Shown piece after piece: positions 52,901 through 61,801 of a stretch of 64,000 bases of DNA. The translations under genes and the position numbers were made by a program. The notes under the pieces were generated by a model, which saw only the letters and a program-made list of their open reading frames with translations, had not been told where the DNA came from and made no database searches. Positions within the stretch are counted from its first letter, which is position 1. Each line of letters starts with the position of its first letter. Location of the stretch: positions 2,947,501 to 3,011,500 of the forward strand of contig NZ_CP025583.1 in assembly GCF_002865605.1 (NCBI RefSeq), written 5' to 3'. This stretch comes from Paracoccus jeotgali. GTDB lineage: Bacteria; Pseudomonadota; Alphaproteobacteria; Rhodobacterales; Rhodobacteraceae.

Positions 52901-54225
52901 GTCCTGTCCTTGTAGGCCGCCAATACGTCAAGAATACGGGTCACGGCCTGGCCGTCGCCGTAGGGGTTGTGGGCGAAGCTCATCCGGTCGTATTCCGCCT
53001 GATCTTCCAGCAGCTGGGTGACGTTACGTACGATGGCCTCGGTGTCGGTGCCGACCAGCCTGACGGTGCCGGCGTCGACGGCCTCGGGTCGTTCGGTCGT
53101 GTCGCGCATCACCAGAACCGGCTTGCTCAGGGACGGCGCCTCTTCCTGGATGCCGCCCGAGTCGGTCAGGATCAGGTGGGCGCGGCTCATCAGCCAGACA
53201 AAGGGCAGATAATCCAGAGGCTCGATCAGGTGGATGTTGTCGAAGCCGCCCAGCAGCCGGCCCACCGGTTCCCGGACATTGGGGTTCATGTGCATCGGAT
53301 AGACGATGTCGGTGTCAGGGAAACGCTCGGCGATCTGGCGCAGCGCCTGGCAGATCCGCTCGAACCCGCCGCCGAAGCTTTCGCGACGATGGCCGGTGAC
53401 CAGGATGATCCGGCGATCCGGGTCGATGAAGTCGAACCGCGTCGCCGGAACCTCGGCCGGCAGCCCGAGGCGGCGGGAGAGGGCGGCATCGCGCGGCGCC
53501 GGGCGCAGCACCTCGGTATCTGCGGCATTGGGCAGCAGGGCGATGCGCCCGGGATCGACCCCGCGCCCGATCAGATCGTCGCGCATCGCGCTGTTCAGCG
53601 TGAACACCAGATCAGCCTGCGCTGCCACCGCACCGTCCAGATCGCGCGCCGCCCGATAATCGAGGCTGTCCATATAGCCGGGCTCGCGCGAGGCACGCGA
53701 CAGTTCCCAGAACCCGCGGACCTCATAGACGAAGGGCAGCCCCAGCCGGCGCGCGGCGAAAAGCGCGGGGATCGCGGTTGTATAATTCGACGCCGCCATC
53801 ACCCATCTGGGGCGGAGAGGGGACAGGGCCGCAAAAACCTTCGCTTCGGCGGCGAGGTAGTCGGCGGGCAGGCGAGCGGGTCGGTCGGTCGCCTCGCCCG
53901 TCCGATGATAGACAATCTCCCCGACGCGGTCCTGCCGGCCAGCATCTGCGTGACCTCTGTCCCATGGAAAGCCCGGCTTGGTCAGGCAAACCACCGATCG
54001 CCCCTGAGCCTGCATGGCGCTGACCAGGGCCTGTGTTCGCATGGCGTAACCGGTCTTGTCCTGCGGCAGGCTGAGCCCGAGGATATAGGCAAGTTCCGGG
54101 TCGCCCTCTCGATGCGCGGGCGGACGCGGTGGCGGTTCGATCAGGGCCAGTCTTAGCCGCAGCATCGCCGGATCCAGGGGCGTTCGCTGCCGACTGGCGG
54201 CGGCCACCAGCTCTGACCACGCCAT
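52897..54225 (-). CDS. chimera of GT4 glycosyltransferase N-half and WecB C-half (3' portion after IS insertion)
   Basis: The 442-residue frame joins two unrelated GT-B halves. Residues about 45-260 match the N-terminal domain of the GT4 protein at 58938 (both have GYAMR, LT(K/R)[18 protein letters not shown] and LLPN). Residues about 263-442 are the C-terminal half of UDP-GlcNAc 2-epimerase: [51 protein letters not shown] and [18 protein letters not shown]. The WecB half keeps the His of GHRRE but lacks the N-half carrying the catalytic acidic residues (D95, E117, E131 in E. coli). The seam near 53442 is in frame and falls at the interdomain linker. An IS3-family element separates it from its first 69 codons at 55510-55718. 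ATG 54225 may be a fortuitous internal start. Confidence 0.85.
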   Translation of the reverse strand: MAWSELVAAASRQRTPLDPAMLRLRLALIEPPPRPPAHREGDPELAYILGLSLPQDKTGYAMRTQALVSAMQAQGRSVVCLTKPGFPWDRGHADAGRQDRVGEIVYHRTGEATDRPARLPADYLAAEAKVFAALSPLRPRWVMAASNYTTAIPALFAARRLGLPFVYEVRGFWELSRASREPGYMDSLDYRAARDLDGAVAAQADLVFTLNSAMRDDLIGRGVDPGRIALLPNAADTEVLRPAPRDAALSRRLGLPAEVPATRFDFIDPDRRIILVTGHRRESFGGGFERICQALRQIAERFPDTDIVYPMHMNPNVREPVGRLLGGFDNIHLIEPLDYLPFVWLMSRAHLILTDSGGIQEEAPSLSKPVLVMRDTTERPEAVDAGTVRLVGTDTEAIVRNVTQLLEDQAEYDRMSFAHNPYGDGQAVTRILDVLAAYKDRT

Positions 54226-54247
54226 CTGCGCGTCCTTGCGCCTCCTG

Positions 54248-54251
54248 ACGT
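54248..54251 (+). repeat. left 4-bp target duplication of the IS3-family copy
   Basis: ACGT precedes the left end of the element and recurs at 55510-55513. Removing the element and one copy restores one continuous reading frame across the insertion. Confidence 0.85.
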
Positions 54252-54263
54252 TGCCCCCAACTT

Positions 54264-55191
54264 TTATCCAGCGTGAGCGAGACTCCGGGACTGAGTTTTG
54301 CCCATTTGGGCGGGTTGGGCAACGGGGGCTGGCGCGGAGCTTTGCGGATTGCGCAGCGTCAGGCCCCGTTGCGGGGTGAAGGTTTCGGCAAACTCGGCTG
54401 GGGTCTGCCAGCTGAGGCGGGAGTGGGGGCGTTCGGTGTTGTAGTCCGTGCGCCAGGCGACCAGCGTTGCGCGGGCATGGTGCAGGGACGGGAACAGCGT
54501 TTCGTTCAAGAGTTCGTCTCGCAGGCGACCGTTGAAGCTTTCGATGAAGGCATTCTGGGTCGGCTTTCCGGGCGCGATGTAATGCCAGTCAAACTTGCGG
54601 TCATCCACGAATTTGAGGATCGCATTCGAGGTGAACTCGGTTCCATTGTCACTGACCACCGTCTGAGGCTTGCCGCGGGTGTCGAACAGCGTCGCCAGTT
54701 CCCGCGCCACCCTTGCCCCGAGAGCGACGTGTCCGCGATCAGCGCCAAGCATTCCCGCGTGCAGTCATCGACCACGGTCATGATCCGGAACCGGCGGCCA
54801 TCGGTCAGCTGGTCTGACACGAAGTCCAGCGACCAGCGCTGGTTTGGCAGCAAAGGCAGCACCATCGGGCCCGTGTGCCCATGGCCCGCTTGCGCCCGCC
54901 CCGGCGACGGACATGCAACTGCTCTTCGCGGTAGATGCGAAACAGGCGCTTGTGGTTGACCTCGTGGCCCTCGCGCCGCAGGAAGACATGCAACCGACGA
55001 TACCCGAACCGGCGCCGGACCTTTGCCAATTCTTTCAGCCGCTCGCGCAGCACAGGGTCGTCTTGGCGGACCACCTCATACCGCATGGTCATCCGGCAAC
55101 AGCCGATCACCCGGCACGCCCGCCGTTCGCTCATCTCGTGACTTGCCACTAGATGCGCGACCGCTTGCCGCTTCGCGGCGGGCGTCACCAC
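54264..55191 (-). pseudogene. IS3-family OrfB transposase, two frameshifts
   Basis: The integrase-type transposase of the element. Pieces in three frames give a complete family order: RRACRVIGCCRMTMRYEVVR and GYRRLHVFLRREGHEVNHKR, then NQRWSLDFVSDQLTDGRRFR with the first catalytic Asp, then [20 protein letters not shown] and the final Glu part [20 protein letters not shown]. Continuity needs one base added at the GGG run near 54867 and one at the CCCC run 54716-54719. Both are contractions of homopolymer runs. If real, the copy cannot transpose on its own. Confidence 0.85.
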
Positions 55192-55451
55192 TTTTTTCCG
55201 AGCAGATCCTTCAAGGCCGAATTGTCGAGCATGGAGTCGGCCAGCAGCTTCTTCAGCCTGCCGTTCTCATCCTCAAGCGCCTTCAGACGCTTCGCCTCGC
55301 TGACATCCATGCCGCCATACTTGGCTTTCCACTTGTAAACGGTCGCATCGCTGACGCCGTGCTTACGGCAAAGATCGGCAACGGAAATCCCCGCCTCGTG
55401 CTCCTTCAGAATGCCGATGATCTGATCCTCGGTGAACCTGCTGCGCTTCAT
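55185..55451 (-). CDS. IS3-family OrfA
   Basis: An 88-residue helix-turn-helix protein that begins MKRSRFTEDQIIGILKEHEA and contains DLCRKHGVSDATVYKWKAKY and a leucine-rich tail (LKALEDENGRLKKLLADSML). This is the OrfA of IS407-like elements. It binds the element ends and, through -1 frameshifting, forms the N-terminus of the OrfAB transposase. The frame is intact. Confidence 0.92.
   Translation of the reverse strand: MKRSRFTEDQIIGILKEHEAGISVADLCRKHGVSDATVYKWKAKYGGMDVSEAKRLKALEDENGRLKKLLADSMLDNSALKDLLGKKW
55191..55197 (-). promoter_or_regulatory. A6G slippery site for -1 programmed frameshifting
   Basis: On the minus strand the orfA end contains AAAAAAG within the overlap with orfB. A6G is the commonest frameshift signal of IS3-family elements. 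This run is intact, unlike the G/C runs in orfB. Confidence 0.75.
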
Positions 55452-55493
55452 CTCTGGTCCTTTCGGTTAGGCCAGAGTCTACCTCAAACTGGA

Positions 55494-55718
55494 TTAGGCA
55501 GAGGGGGCAACGTCACTCCCGGCGTCGATCAGCGCCTCGGCGGCAAGGACGGTCAACTCGGCCTCGACCCGGCGTGCCGTCGACAGCGTCGCGGAACGCA
55601 ACGCATCCGGCGCTTGTCTCGCCACGCTAGCCAGCAGCGACCGCGCCGAGGATACGCGACCGACCTCGCTTAGCACCCTTGCGGCCGAGAGCAAGGCTTG
55701 GACCTGATCGTCATTCAT
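55494..55718 (-). pseudogene. 5' fragment of the GT4-WecB chimera, cut by the IS
   Basis: From ATG 55718, with AAGG upstream, the frame reads MNDDQVQALLSAARVLSEVG, then RVSSARSLLASVARQAP. It enters the IS end after DAGSDV and stops at 55494-55496 inside the element. Joined across the ACGT duplication, the frame continues as [21 protein letters not shown] into the gene at 54225, giving a 519-residue original product. The segment is the helical N-terminal region also present in the GT4 protein at 60485 (MSDSEYLAEAADTLHGLG). Alone it has no function. Confidence 0.83.
55510..55513 (+). repeat. right 4-bp target duplication of the IS3-family copy
   Basis: ACGT directly follows the right end of the element and matches 54248-54251. 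Confidence 0.85.
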
Positions 55719-55733
55719 TCGTTTACCTTGGGA

Positions 55734-56498
55734 CTAGCTGGGGATTTCGGGCGGCTGCAGGTGCGGCCCCCAGAACCGATCGATCCGCAGGGTCTCCGAC
55801 GGCTGGCAGACCGCGCTGATGCGGGCGTTGGCGCGGCTGACGGATTCGGCGCGGCGGCGTTTGGCGATGATCGTGCCAGGGGCGACGCGGTGCAGCACGC
55901 CGTGGGCCATGGTAGCGAGGTTCCAGTGCCAGTCCTCATAGCCATACCCCTGCTCCGGGCGGCGCGGCGCATAGGGGACCGCGAGCGCGAGATCGCGGGG
56001 ATAGACGCTCATCATGTCCCAGTAATTGTTGAAATAGAGATATGCCTTGGAAAACAGCGGGTCGGCCTGATCGACGAGGGTAAAGACATTCTCCTCGCCA
56101 TCGAAGACCCAGTTCAGCTCGGGGTGGATCACCCATGTCTCGTCCGGCGGCGCGTCGCGCAGCATCTCGCAGGCGGTGACCAGCCAGTTTTCCGAGATCA
56201 GATCGTCCCCATCCAGCCACGCCACCCACCGCCCGGTGGCCGCGCGCGCCAGCGCGTTGCGCAGCAGAAACGGGTCCCTGAAGTCATAATCGCGGCAGGG
56301 CCAGCGCTCGGCAATCACGGGCTGGGCGCAGAAGCGGCGCGTGGTCTCGGTCGCGGCGTCGAGGCCGATCAGGCGCTCGACGGTGAAACCGGCCGCCTCG
56401 GCGGCGGCGATTGCCAGATCGGCGCTGCGCAGGGCGGGGCCGGCCAGATGTGCCTCGTTATGCAGCGTCACCAGCAGGGACAGATCTGGCGTGGTCAT
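55734..56498 (-). CDS. family 2 glycosyltransferase
   Basis: A 254-residue GT-A-type enzyme. The opening DLSLLVTLHNEAHLAGPALR is the nucleotide-binding strand, and the metal-binding DxD motif is in GRWVAWLDGDDLISENWLVT. The acceptor-side segment YGYEDWHWNLATMAHG resembles the ED motif of GT2 enzymes. I start at ATG 56498, overlapping the stop of the preceding large glycosyltransferase. The gene ends 15 bases before the interrupted chimera. Donor and acceptor are unknown. Confidence 0.9.
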   Translation of the reverse strand: MTTPDLSLLVTLHNEAHLAGPALRSADLAIAAAEAAGFTVERLIGLDAATETTRRFCAQPVIAERWPCRDYDFRDPFLLRNALARAATGRWVAWLDGDDLISENWLVTACEMLRDAPPDETWVIHPELNWVFDGEENVFTLVDQADPLFSKAYLYFNNYWDMMSVYPRDLALAVPYAPRRPEQGYGYEDWHWNLATMAHGVLHRVAPGTIIAKRRRAESVSRANARISAVCQPSETLRIDRFWGPHLQPPEIPS

Positions 56499-58726
56499 GG
56501 CTGCACCTCCACCGGTGACCGGGGCGGCAACTGGTCGATGACCGCGTTCAGCGCCCGCGCGTAAGCGCCGGGCGTGCGCTTCTGCAGCATCGTCTGGCGC
56601 AGCCGGGCGGCGCGCGCGGCGGCCTGTTCCGGGTGGTCGATGATCTGCCGCAACCCGGCCACATAGGCGTCGATATCGTCGATCTCCGCGACCCCCACGG
56701 CCAGATCGGGCAGCAGCACCTCGCCCGTGCCCCCCGCCAGCAAGCCGACCAGCGGCACGCCGAGCGTCGCGATCTCGATCAGCATGTTCGGCACCCCGTC
56801 CCATTCCGCAGTGTAAAGCCAGACGTCGCAATCCTGCAGCGGCAGCTCGGCCAGATCCTGATAGGTGCCGTGCAGCATCATGTTGTCCGGCTTATTCCCC
56901 GGCCATGCCTCACCGCCCCAGACGTGGAAATTGCAGTCGGGCATCCGCAGGGCGATCCCTTCCACAAGGTCCAGCCGCTTTTGCCGCGCAAAACGCCCGG
57001 CCCAGAAGATCGCCGGGCGCGCACCCTCGGGTCGCTGCCGCAGTTGAACCTGCGCCAGCTGCGGATCGGCGGGGGTTTCGAGCACCGTCAGCTTGGACAG
57101 GGCAGGGTCCGAAAGAAGGTACCGCTCGGACAGCTCCGCCTTCAGGAAATGGTTGTCCACAAACACGCCGTTTAGAATATCCAGGACCGTGTGATAGGAC
57201 GAGATCGGATAGCCCGACCAGTGGCCGCGCGCGTCCTTCTCGCCGCAGAACATATAGGCGAGCAGGCGGGTTTCGTTCGACAGCGGCTTGCCGAAATTCT
57301 GGAATGTCTCCCAGCAGAGGCGGGAATTGATGTTCAGCACCAGTTCCGGCCGCAATGACCGCAGAAGCTCGAGCAGCACGCGGGATTGCTGTTTTCGCGG
57401 CAGGCCGAGGCACGAGGTATAGAGGTCGATGACGCGGATGCCTTCGGGGAACCATTGCGAATACTCGAACTCGGCGCTTTCGGTGTGGATGACGGCGATT
57501 TCGTCGGGACCGAACCGATCCGCCAGCAGCCGCGTCGCCATTCCCGCCAGCTTCGACGCGCCGCCGAGATGGCTCCACGGCAGGACAACAACGGCCTTGG
57601 CCGGTCGCCGCTGCGCCGCCTGCTGCGCCTCGAGGATGGCGCTGACCTGAAGCATGACCGCTTCGTTGCGGACCGGGGAGATCCCGGGACGCAAACCGGA
57701 GCCGAAGGATTTCATCACCAGCGGATCGACCTGTTCCAGCTTTTCAAGCTGTTGCCGCAATGGCCCGGACAAGAGGCTGCCGATCAGCGCCTGCCGGCGA
57801 TCCCGGACGGCGACGGCCGCTGCCTCGGGCTCCCAGCCATTCAGCTGCGCAAATCTGCGGAAGATGGGGGCATCGGCGCTGGTCATCGATTCCGGCAGAC
57901 CCCGGTCCCGGCCCTCTTCCAGGAAATGCTGGTAGGCGGATTGACTGGCGTCCAGCGAAGCTCCGGCCGCGCGGCGGTAGTATTGTGGATCGAAATGGGC
58001 GTTCGGGAGCCGGTTCTCGTAGAGGCCACGACGCCTGAAATGGGTCAGCGGATCGGTCCCCGCCTTTGCCACGTCAGGGTATCGCGCGAGATAGAAATCA
58101 GCATCGAAGTCGCGTGAGATGGCGCGGTCGAGATCGGCCGAGGGCTGGTGCCCAAGCTCGCGCCCCTCCGCCCGGCCAAAGGCGAGATAATGGTAAAACC
58201 CGTTCATGCCGGTTGCCGCGACATCCGGGTTCTGGCGCAGATAGGCGATGCCGCTGAAGTCGCGGGTCGGCTGCAGCCCTTCAGCCTCGCCGTGATCGAG
58301 ATAATGCTGCGCCGCGCCGCCCGCGTGAGTTTCGGCTTCCGGACATTGCTCCAGATAGAAGGCGGTATCGAAATGCGCCGCGACGAGCCCGGCCATGTCC
58401 TGTGAGGCTTCGGGCTTGAGTGGTTCAGCTATGGGCGAGGCCGGGCGGTCTTCACCCTGTCCGAACCGAAGGAAGTGATAGAGCGGGTTCAGCCCACTGG
58501 CAGCGACGTCAGGATTGGCCCGCAGATACGCGGCGGTATCGAAGCCGGGATTGGGGTTCAGCCCCTCCGCTGCACCGACACTCAGGTAGTGCGCCGCCAC
58601 ACCGCCGGGATGGTCGGCTGCGGACGGGGCTTGGGACAGGTAAAACTCGGCATCGACGTGAGGGCGGATGGTCGAAAGCTGGCGACGTTGCTGCAGATAG
58701 GCGCGAAGCTGTCTGATGGGTTGCAT
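56495..58726 (-). CDS. GT4 glycosyltransferase with six N-terminal NPDV-type repeats
   Basis: A 743-residue protein. Residues about 20-260 hold six repeats of about 35-40 residues with the pattern F(D)xxxYLxxxPDVxxxGxxxxxHYxxxGxxEGR. Examples are FDTAAYLRANPDVAASGLNP, FSGIAYLRQNPDVAATGMNG and FDADFYLARYPDVAKAGTDP. Residues about 360-735 form a GT4 domain with FWAGRFARQKRLDLVEGIAL and the nucleotide-binding EWDGVPNMLIEIATLGVPLV. The repeat region may bind glycan or partner proteins. I start at ATG 58726, after GAAGGCGG, because the earlier in-frame ATG at 58867 lacks family resemblance. It overlaps the GT2 gene by four bases. Confidence 0.87.
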   Translation of the reverse strand: MQPIRQLRAYLQQRRQLSTIRPHVDAEFYLSQAPSAADHPGGVAAHYLSVGAAEGLNPNPGFDTAAYLRANPDVAASGLNPLYHFLRFGQGEDRPASPIAEPLKPEASQDMAGLVAAHFDTAFYLEQCPEAETHAGGAAQHYLDHGEAEGLQPTRDFSGIAYLRQNPDVAATGMNGFYHYLAFGRAEGRELGHQPSADLDRAISRDFDADFYLARYPDVAKAGTDPLTHFRRRGLYENRLPNAHFDPQYYRRAAGASLDASQSAYQHFLEEGRDRGLPESMTSADAPIFRRFAQLNGWEPEAAAVAVRDRRQALIGSLLSGPLRQQLEKLEQVDPLVMKSFGSGLRPGISPVRNEAVMLQVSAILEAQQAAQRRPAKAVVVLPWSHLGGASKLAGMATRLLADRFGPDEIAVIHTESAEFEYSQWFPEGIRVIDLYTSCLGLPRKQQSRVLLELLRSLRPELVLNINSRLCWETFQNFGKPLSNETRLLAYMFCGEKDARGHWSGYPISSYHTVLDILNGVFVDNHFLKAELSERYLLSDPALSKLTVLETPADPQLAQVQLRQRPEGARPAIFWAGRFARQKRLDLVEGIALRMPDCNFHVWGGEAWPGNKPDNMMLHGTYQDLAELPLQDCDVWLYTAEWDGVPNMLIEIATLGVPLVGLLAGGTGEVLLPDLAVGVAEIDDIDAYVAGLRQIIDHPEQAAARAARLRQTMLQKRTPGAYARALNAVIDQLPPRSPVEVQP

Positions 58727-58937
58727 GGAAAACCGCCTTCTGCCGACCAGCAATCCCGGCGTAGCAGCGGGGCGGCGCGTTCGCAAGCAGAGGGGTGGCG
58801 GCGCGAGTGACGGTGGTGCCGTTCGCAGGAAGGTTGCAAAGCTGAGGCCGGCAAGGCCATGGCGCACCGAGTGGTCAGCCAGAGCCCCGACCGATCAGGT
58901 CGAACGAGGTTCCAGAGGCGCGAGCGCTCGCCTGTCG

Positions 58938-60485
58938 CTATAGCTGATCCATCCACGTCTTGACTCGCTGCCCCATGGTGTCCCAGGTGCGTTCCCTCTG
59001 CACAAAGCTGCGCGCGTTGTGGCCGATCGACCTGCGCAACACGGGTTTCTCGATAAGCCGCGCAAGCTGCTGCGAGAGGTCGTCGACGTCCCCCTTGCGG
59101 AACAAGAGGCCCGTCTCTCCATCCTGCACCATCTCGGCCATCGCCCGGACTGACGACATCACCACCGCTTTCCCCATCGCCATGGCTTCAAGAGGCTTCA
59201 GCGGCGTCACCAACTCGGTCACGATGTGAGGCTTGCGAGGGAACGGGGCGATGTCGATCAGCGAATACCAGGCATCGACGTCGTCATGCGGGACGCGGCC
59301 GGGCATGATCAGCCAGTCGTCCAGCCCTGTCTGCTTTGCAATGCCCTCGATCTCTGCCTCGACAGGACCGGCATTTCCGCCAACCAGAACCAGCCTGAAA
59401 CGGTGGCCCTCCGCGCGCAGCCGCGCACAGGCGCGGGTCAGGTCGTCAAGCCCTTCATACCCCACAAATGAGCCGATATAACCGATAACCGGCACATCGC
59501 TCGGAACCTTCCACGCAGCCGCCAGCCGCTCGTCGCGGGGAAGCGGCTGAAACCGATCCGGGTCGCATGAGTTTGGCAGCAGCGAGATCCGATCCGCCGC
59601 CACCCCGCGCTTCACCAATTCGTCTTTCATGGGCGAAGCGAGCGTAAAAACATGATCACAGGCAGCGGCGGTACGCGATTCCAGCGCCGTGTGGGTCTTG
59701 TAAGCCAACGTCAGGTCATAAGCCGGATCGCGGGCCAAATGGCTCAGTTCCCAGAATCCACGAACCTCATAGGCGATCGGCACGCCGCATCGCCGCGCCG
59801 CCAGAAGCGCCGGCAAGGCAGCGATATAATTTGAAGCGACCAGGACGGCTTGCGGCCGGACGCTGCGCAGGCGACGTTCGATCTGATCTGCGGCCTCGGA
59901 CAGATAGGCTTGGCTGCGGTCGCGGCCTAGGCGCTTTGGGTAAAGGTCCCTAAGGTATGGAACGCCATCGATTACCTCGGCGTCAGGCAAGCTGTCGATA
60001 TGGTCGACGGTGTCCAGTGGAAAGCCGGGACGGGTGAGGCACAAGAGGTCGATCCCCGCCCCGTTCATTCCTCTCGCCAAGCCGTGGCTGCGCATTGCAT
60101 AGCCGTTCGTCAGATAGGGCATGCTGTGATGCAAGATGTACAGCAAGCGCCCCGGCACCGACGGAACCGGGTCTGGCACGATGTCGTCGAGCCCGTCCAG
60201 AAGCGACAGCCCGAACAGATCGGAGCCTTCCATTGCCGCTATCTCGCGGCTGGTTGTCTGCGTGACGGGGGTGGTGCTTTTCAATAACTCTATGAGGCGC
60301 TTGCTCGCCTTGAGCGACACTTCCAGATCCGCGGCATCCTTGGCGTGCGACAGACACCTGCGCGTGCGCGCGACGTTCAAGGCGCCGTTATCCAGCAGCA
60401 CCTTGAGCAGCGAATAGTCCGAGTCGGTGCGCCCCAGCCCATGCAGGGTGTCCGCTGCCTCTGCCAGGTATTCCGAGTCCGACAA
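58938..60485 (-). CDS. GT4 glycosyltransferase with helical N-terminal extension
   Basis: A 515-residue glycosyltransferase. The first 100 residues are helical and resemble the N-terminus of the interrupted chimera. The GT4 N-domain follows ([40 protein letters not shown]). The C-domain is intact here (VPVIGYIGSFVGYEGLDDLT, then TPLKPLEAMAMGKAVVMSSV with the Glu-containing donor-binding motif). I place the start at TTG 60485, five bases after GGAGG, because this aligns with the start of the paralogue. An in-frame ATG at 60515 lacks such a site. It shows what the full-length form of the chimeric gene's N-half looks like. Confidence 0.85.
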   Translation of the reverse strand: MSDSEYLAEAADTLHGLGRTDSDYSLLKVLLDNGALNVARTRRCLSHAKDAADLEVSLKASKRLIELLKSTTPVTQTTSREIAAMEGSDLFGLSLLDGLDDIVPDPVPSVPGRLLYILHHSMPYLTNGYAMRSHGLARGMNGAGIDLLCLTRPGFPLDTVDHIDSLPDAEVIDGVPYLRDLYPKRLGRDRSQAYLSEAADQIERRLRSVRPQAVLVASNYIAALPALLAARRCGVPIAYEVRGFWELSHLARDPAYDLTLAYKTHTALESRTAAACDHVFTLASPMKDELVKRGVAADRISLLPNSCDPDRFQPLPRDERLAAAWKVPSDVPVIGYIGSFVGYEGLDDLTRACARLRAEGHRFRLVLVGGNAGPVEAEIEGIAKQTGLDDWLIMPGRVPHDDVDAWYSLIDIAPFPRKPHIVTELVTPLKPLEAMAMGKAVVMSSVRAMAEMVQDGETGLLFRKGDVDDLSQQLARLIEKPVLRRSIGHNARSFVQRERTWDTMGQRVKTWMDQL

Positions 60486-60763
60486 ACATACCTCCTGCAA
60501 GGATAAGCTCGACAAAAGCCTGCGCTGTCGCTGCCCGGCTAATCGTCAGTATCTAACGCAATGCACAGCCCAGAGGCCAGACCGTCGAGGACGGCGAAGC
60601 GGTCGGATTAACGAGAGGACTGTTGCGAGGGGCAGTTGCGTCGATCATGGCGCCGGCCACTCTGGCAGTTGAGCGATCATGCAGCCGCGTCCGACTCAAC
60701 AAGAAGCCAGCGTGACGGCGGCTATGTTGGGAGAAACGACGCGGCGTAATCTCCTCGGTCTGC

Positions 60764-61801
60764 CTACACATGCGCCGCTTGCTCGCAGGTAAGACCAGAT
60801 TGCAAGCCGCGCTCAGTCTCGCCCGCCCGGTTGTGTGAGGGCAGCATCGACGCTTCAACGTCAGCCCGCACCCGCATCGGCCCAACCTCCTCCTCCGATC
60901 TCACCGCACCTTCCAGCAGCCGGATGTTCCACGCGAGATCCCGCACGTTCACGCGGCTCTCGGGCGGCACCTGCGGCGGCCACGGGCCGAGGGTGCCGGT
61001 CTGCGCGTGCTGAATCAGCCAGGCGGCGGGGGGCAGGCAGTCGTCGATCAGGTAGTCGCGGCGGGCCATGCGTTGCTTCAGCGCGTCGGACATGCCGCCG
61101 ATGGCGCGGCCGGTCAGGCGGCATGAGGCGCGGACCTGCACATCGTCGGCGTGGCGGACGACATGGCCGGTCTGGCGCAGGGTGCGGATGATCCTGCGGT
61201 CCTCGCCGCAGATCATCGGCTCGAAGCCCCCAGCCGCGAGATAGGCGGCGCGGGTCAGGGCGAGGCTTGCGCCGGCGGCCTCGCCATGGGTGCCGAGGAT
61301 GTCGGGGCAGCCGCCATGGCGGGCATAGAAGGCCTGCACAAGCTGGCGATAGGTGCCCTCTTGCGTCAGCAGCAGGCGGTCCATGCCGTTCAGCAGCTTG
61401 GCCTCGGCCTCGATGGGCACGATCTTGCCGCAGACGGCGTCGGCGCAGGTCAGATGCGCCAGGTTGCGCGCGATCCAGTCCTCGGCCACCACGCAATCGG
61501 CGTCGGTGGACAGCAGATAGCGCAGCGCGGGCATCGCGGCCAAGGCTTGCGCGCAGCCCATCCGGCGGGCGGTGCCGACGCCCTGACCGGCGGTCAGCTC
61601 GCAGGTCAGCACCTCCAGATCGAGGCCCAGCTGCGGCGCCGTCTGGCGGGCAATCGCCTCGGTGGCATCGCTGGTGTTGTTGACCACCAGAACCACCCGG
61701 ACCCGCTGCGGAAGCTGGCCCGCCAGCGCGGTCAGGCAGGCGCGGATGCGCTTGGCCTCGTTGCGCGCCGGGATCACGATGGCGATGTCCTTGGCGGTCA
61801 T
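60764..61801 (-). CDS. family 2 glycosyltransferase
   Basis: A 345-residue GT-A enzyme. It begins DIAIVIPARNEAKRIRACLT and has the DxD metal motif in RYLLSTDADCVVAEDWIARN and a later GGFEPMICGEDRRIIRTLRQ (ED motif). I start at ATG 61801, overlapping the methyltransferase stop by four bases. A longer frame upstream runs antisense-like through that gene. The C-terminal 40 residues look unstructured. It is the last gene of a four-gene coupled cassette with the methyltransferase, PIG-L and acyl-CoA-dehydrogenase-like genes. About 280 bases without a recognisable gene follow. Confidence 0.9.
   Translation of the reverse strand: MTAKDIAIVIPARNEAKRIRACLTALAGQLPQRVRVVLVVNNTSDATEAIARQTAPQLGLDLEVLTCELTAGQGVGTARRMGCAQALAAMPALRYLLSTDADCVVAEDWIARNLAHLTCADAVCGKIVPIEAEAKLLNGMDRLLLTQEGTYRQLVQAFYARHGGCPDILGTHGEAAGASLALTRAAYLAAGGFEPMICGEDRRIIRTLRQTGHVVRHADDVQVRASCRLTGRAIGGMSDALKQRMARRDYLIDDCLPPAAWLIQHAQTGTLGPWPPQVPPESRVNVRDLAWNIRLLEGAVRSEEEVGPMRVRADVEASMLPSHNRAGETERGLQSGLTCEQAAHV

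Larger units (their letters stand above)
54252..55509 (-). mobile_element. IS3-family element (IS407-like group)
   Basis: A 1258-bp element with imperfect terminal repeats: TGCCCCC-N7-ATCCAG at the left and TGCCCCC-N7-AATCCAG reading inward from the right. It is flanked by a 4-bp ACGT duplication, the length typical of the IS407 group. On the minus strand it carries orfA (55185-55451) and orfB (54264-55191), overlapping as expected for programmed frameshifting. It lies inside a glycosyltransferase-like gene after codon 69. OrfB has two one-base gaps. Confidence 0.9.
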
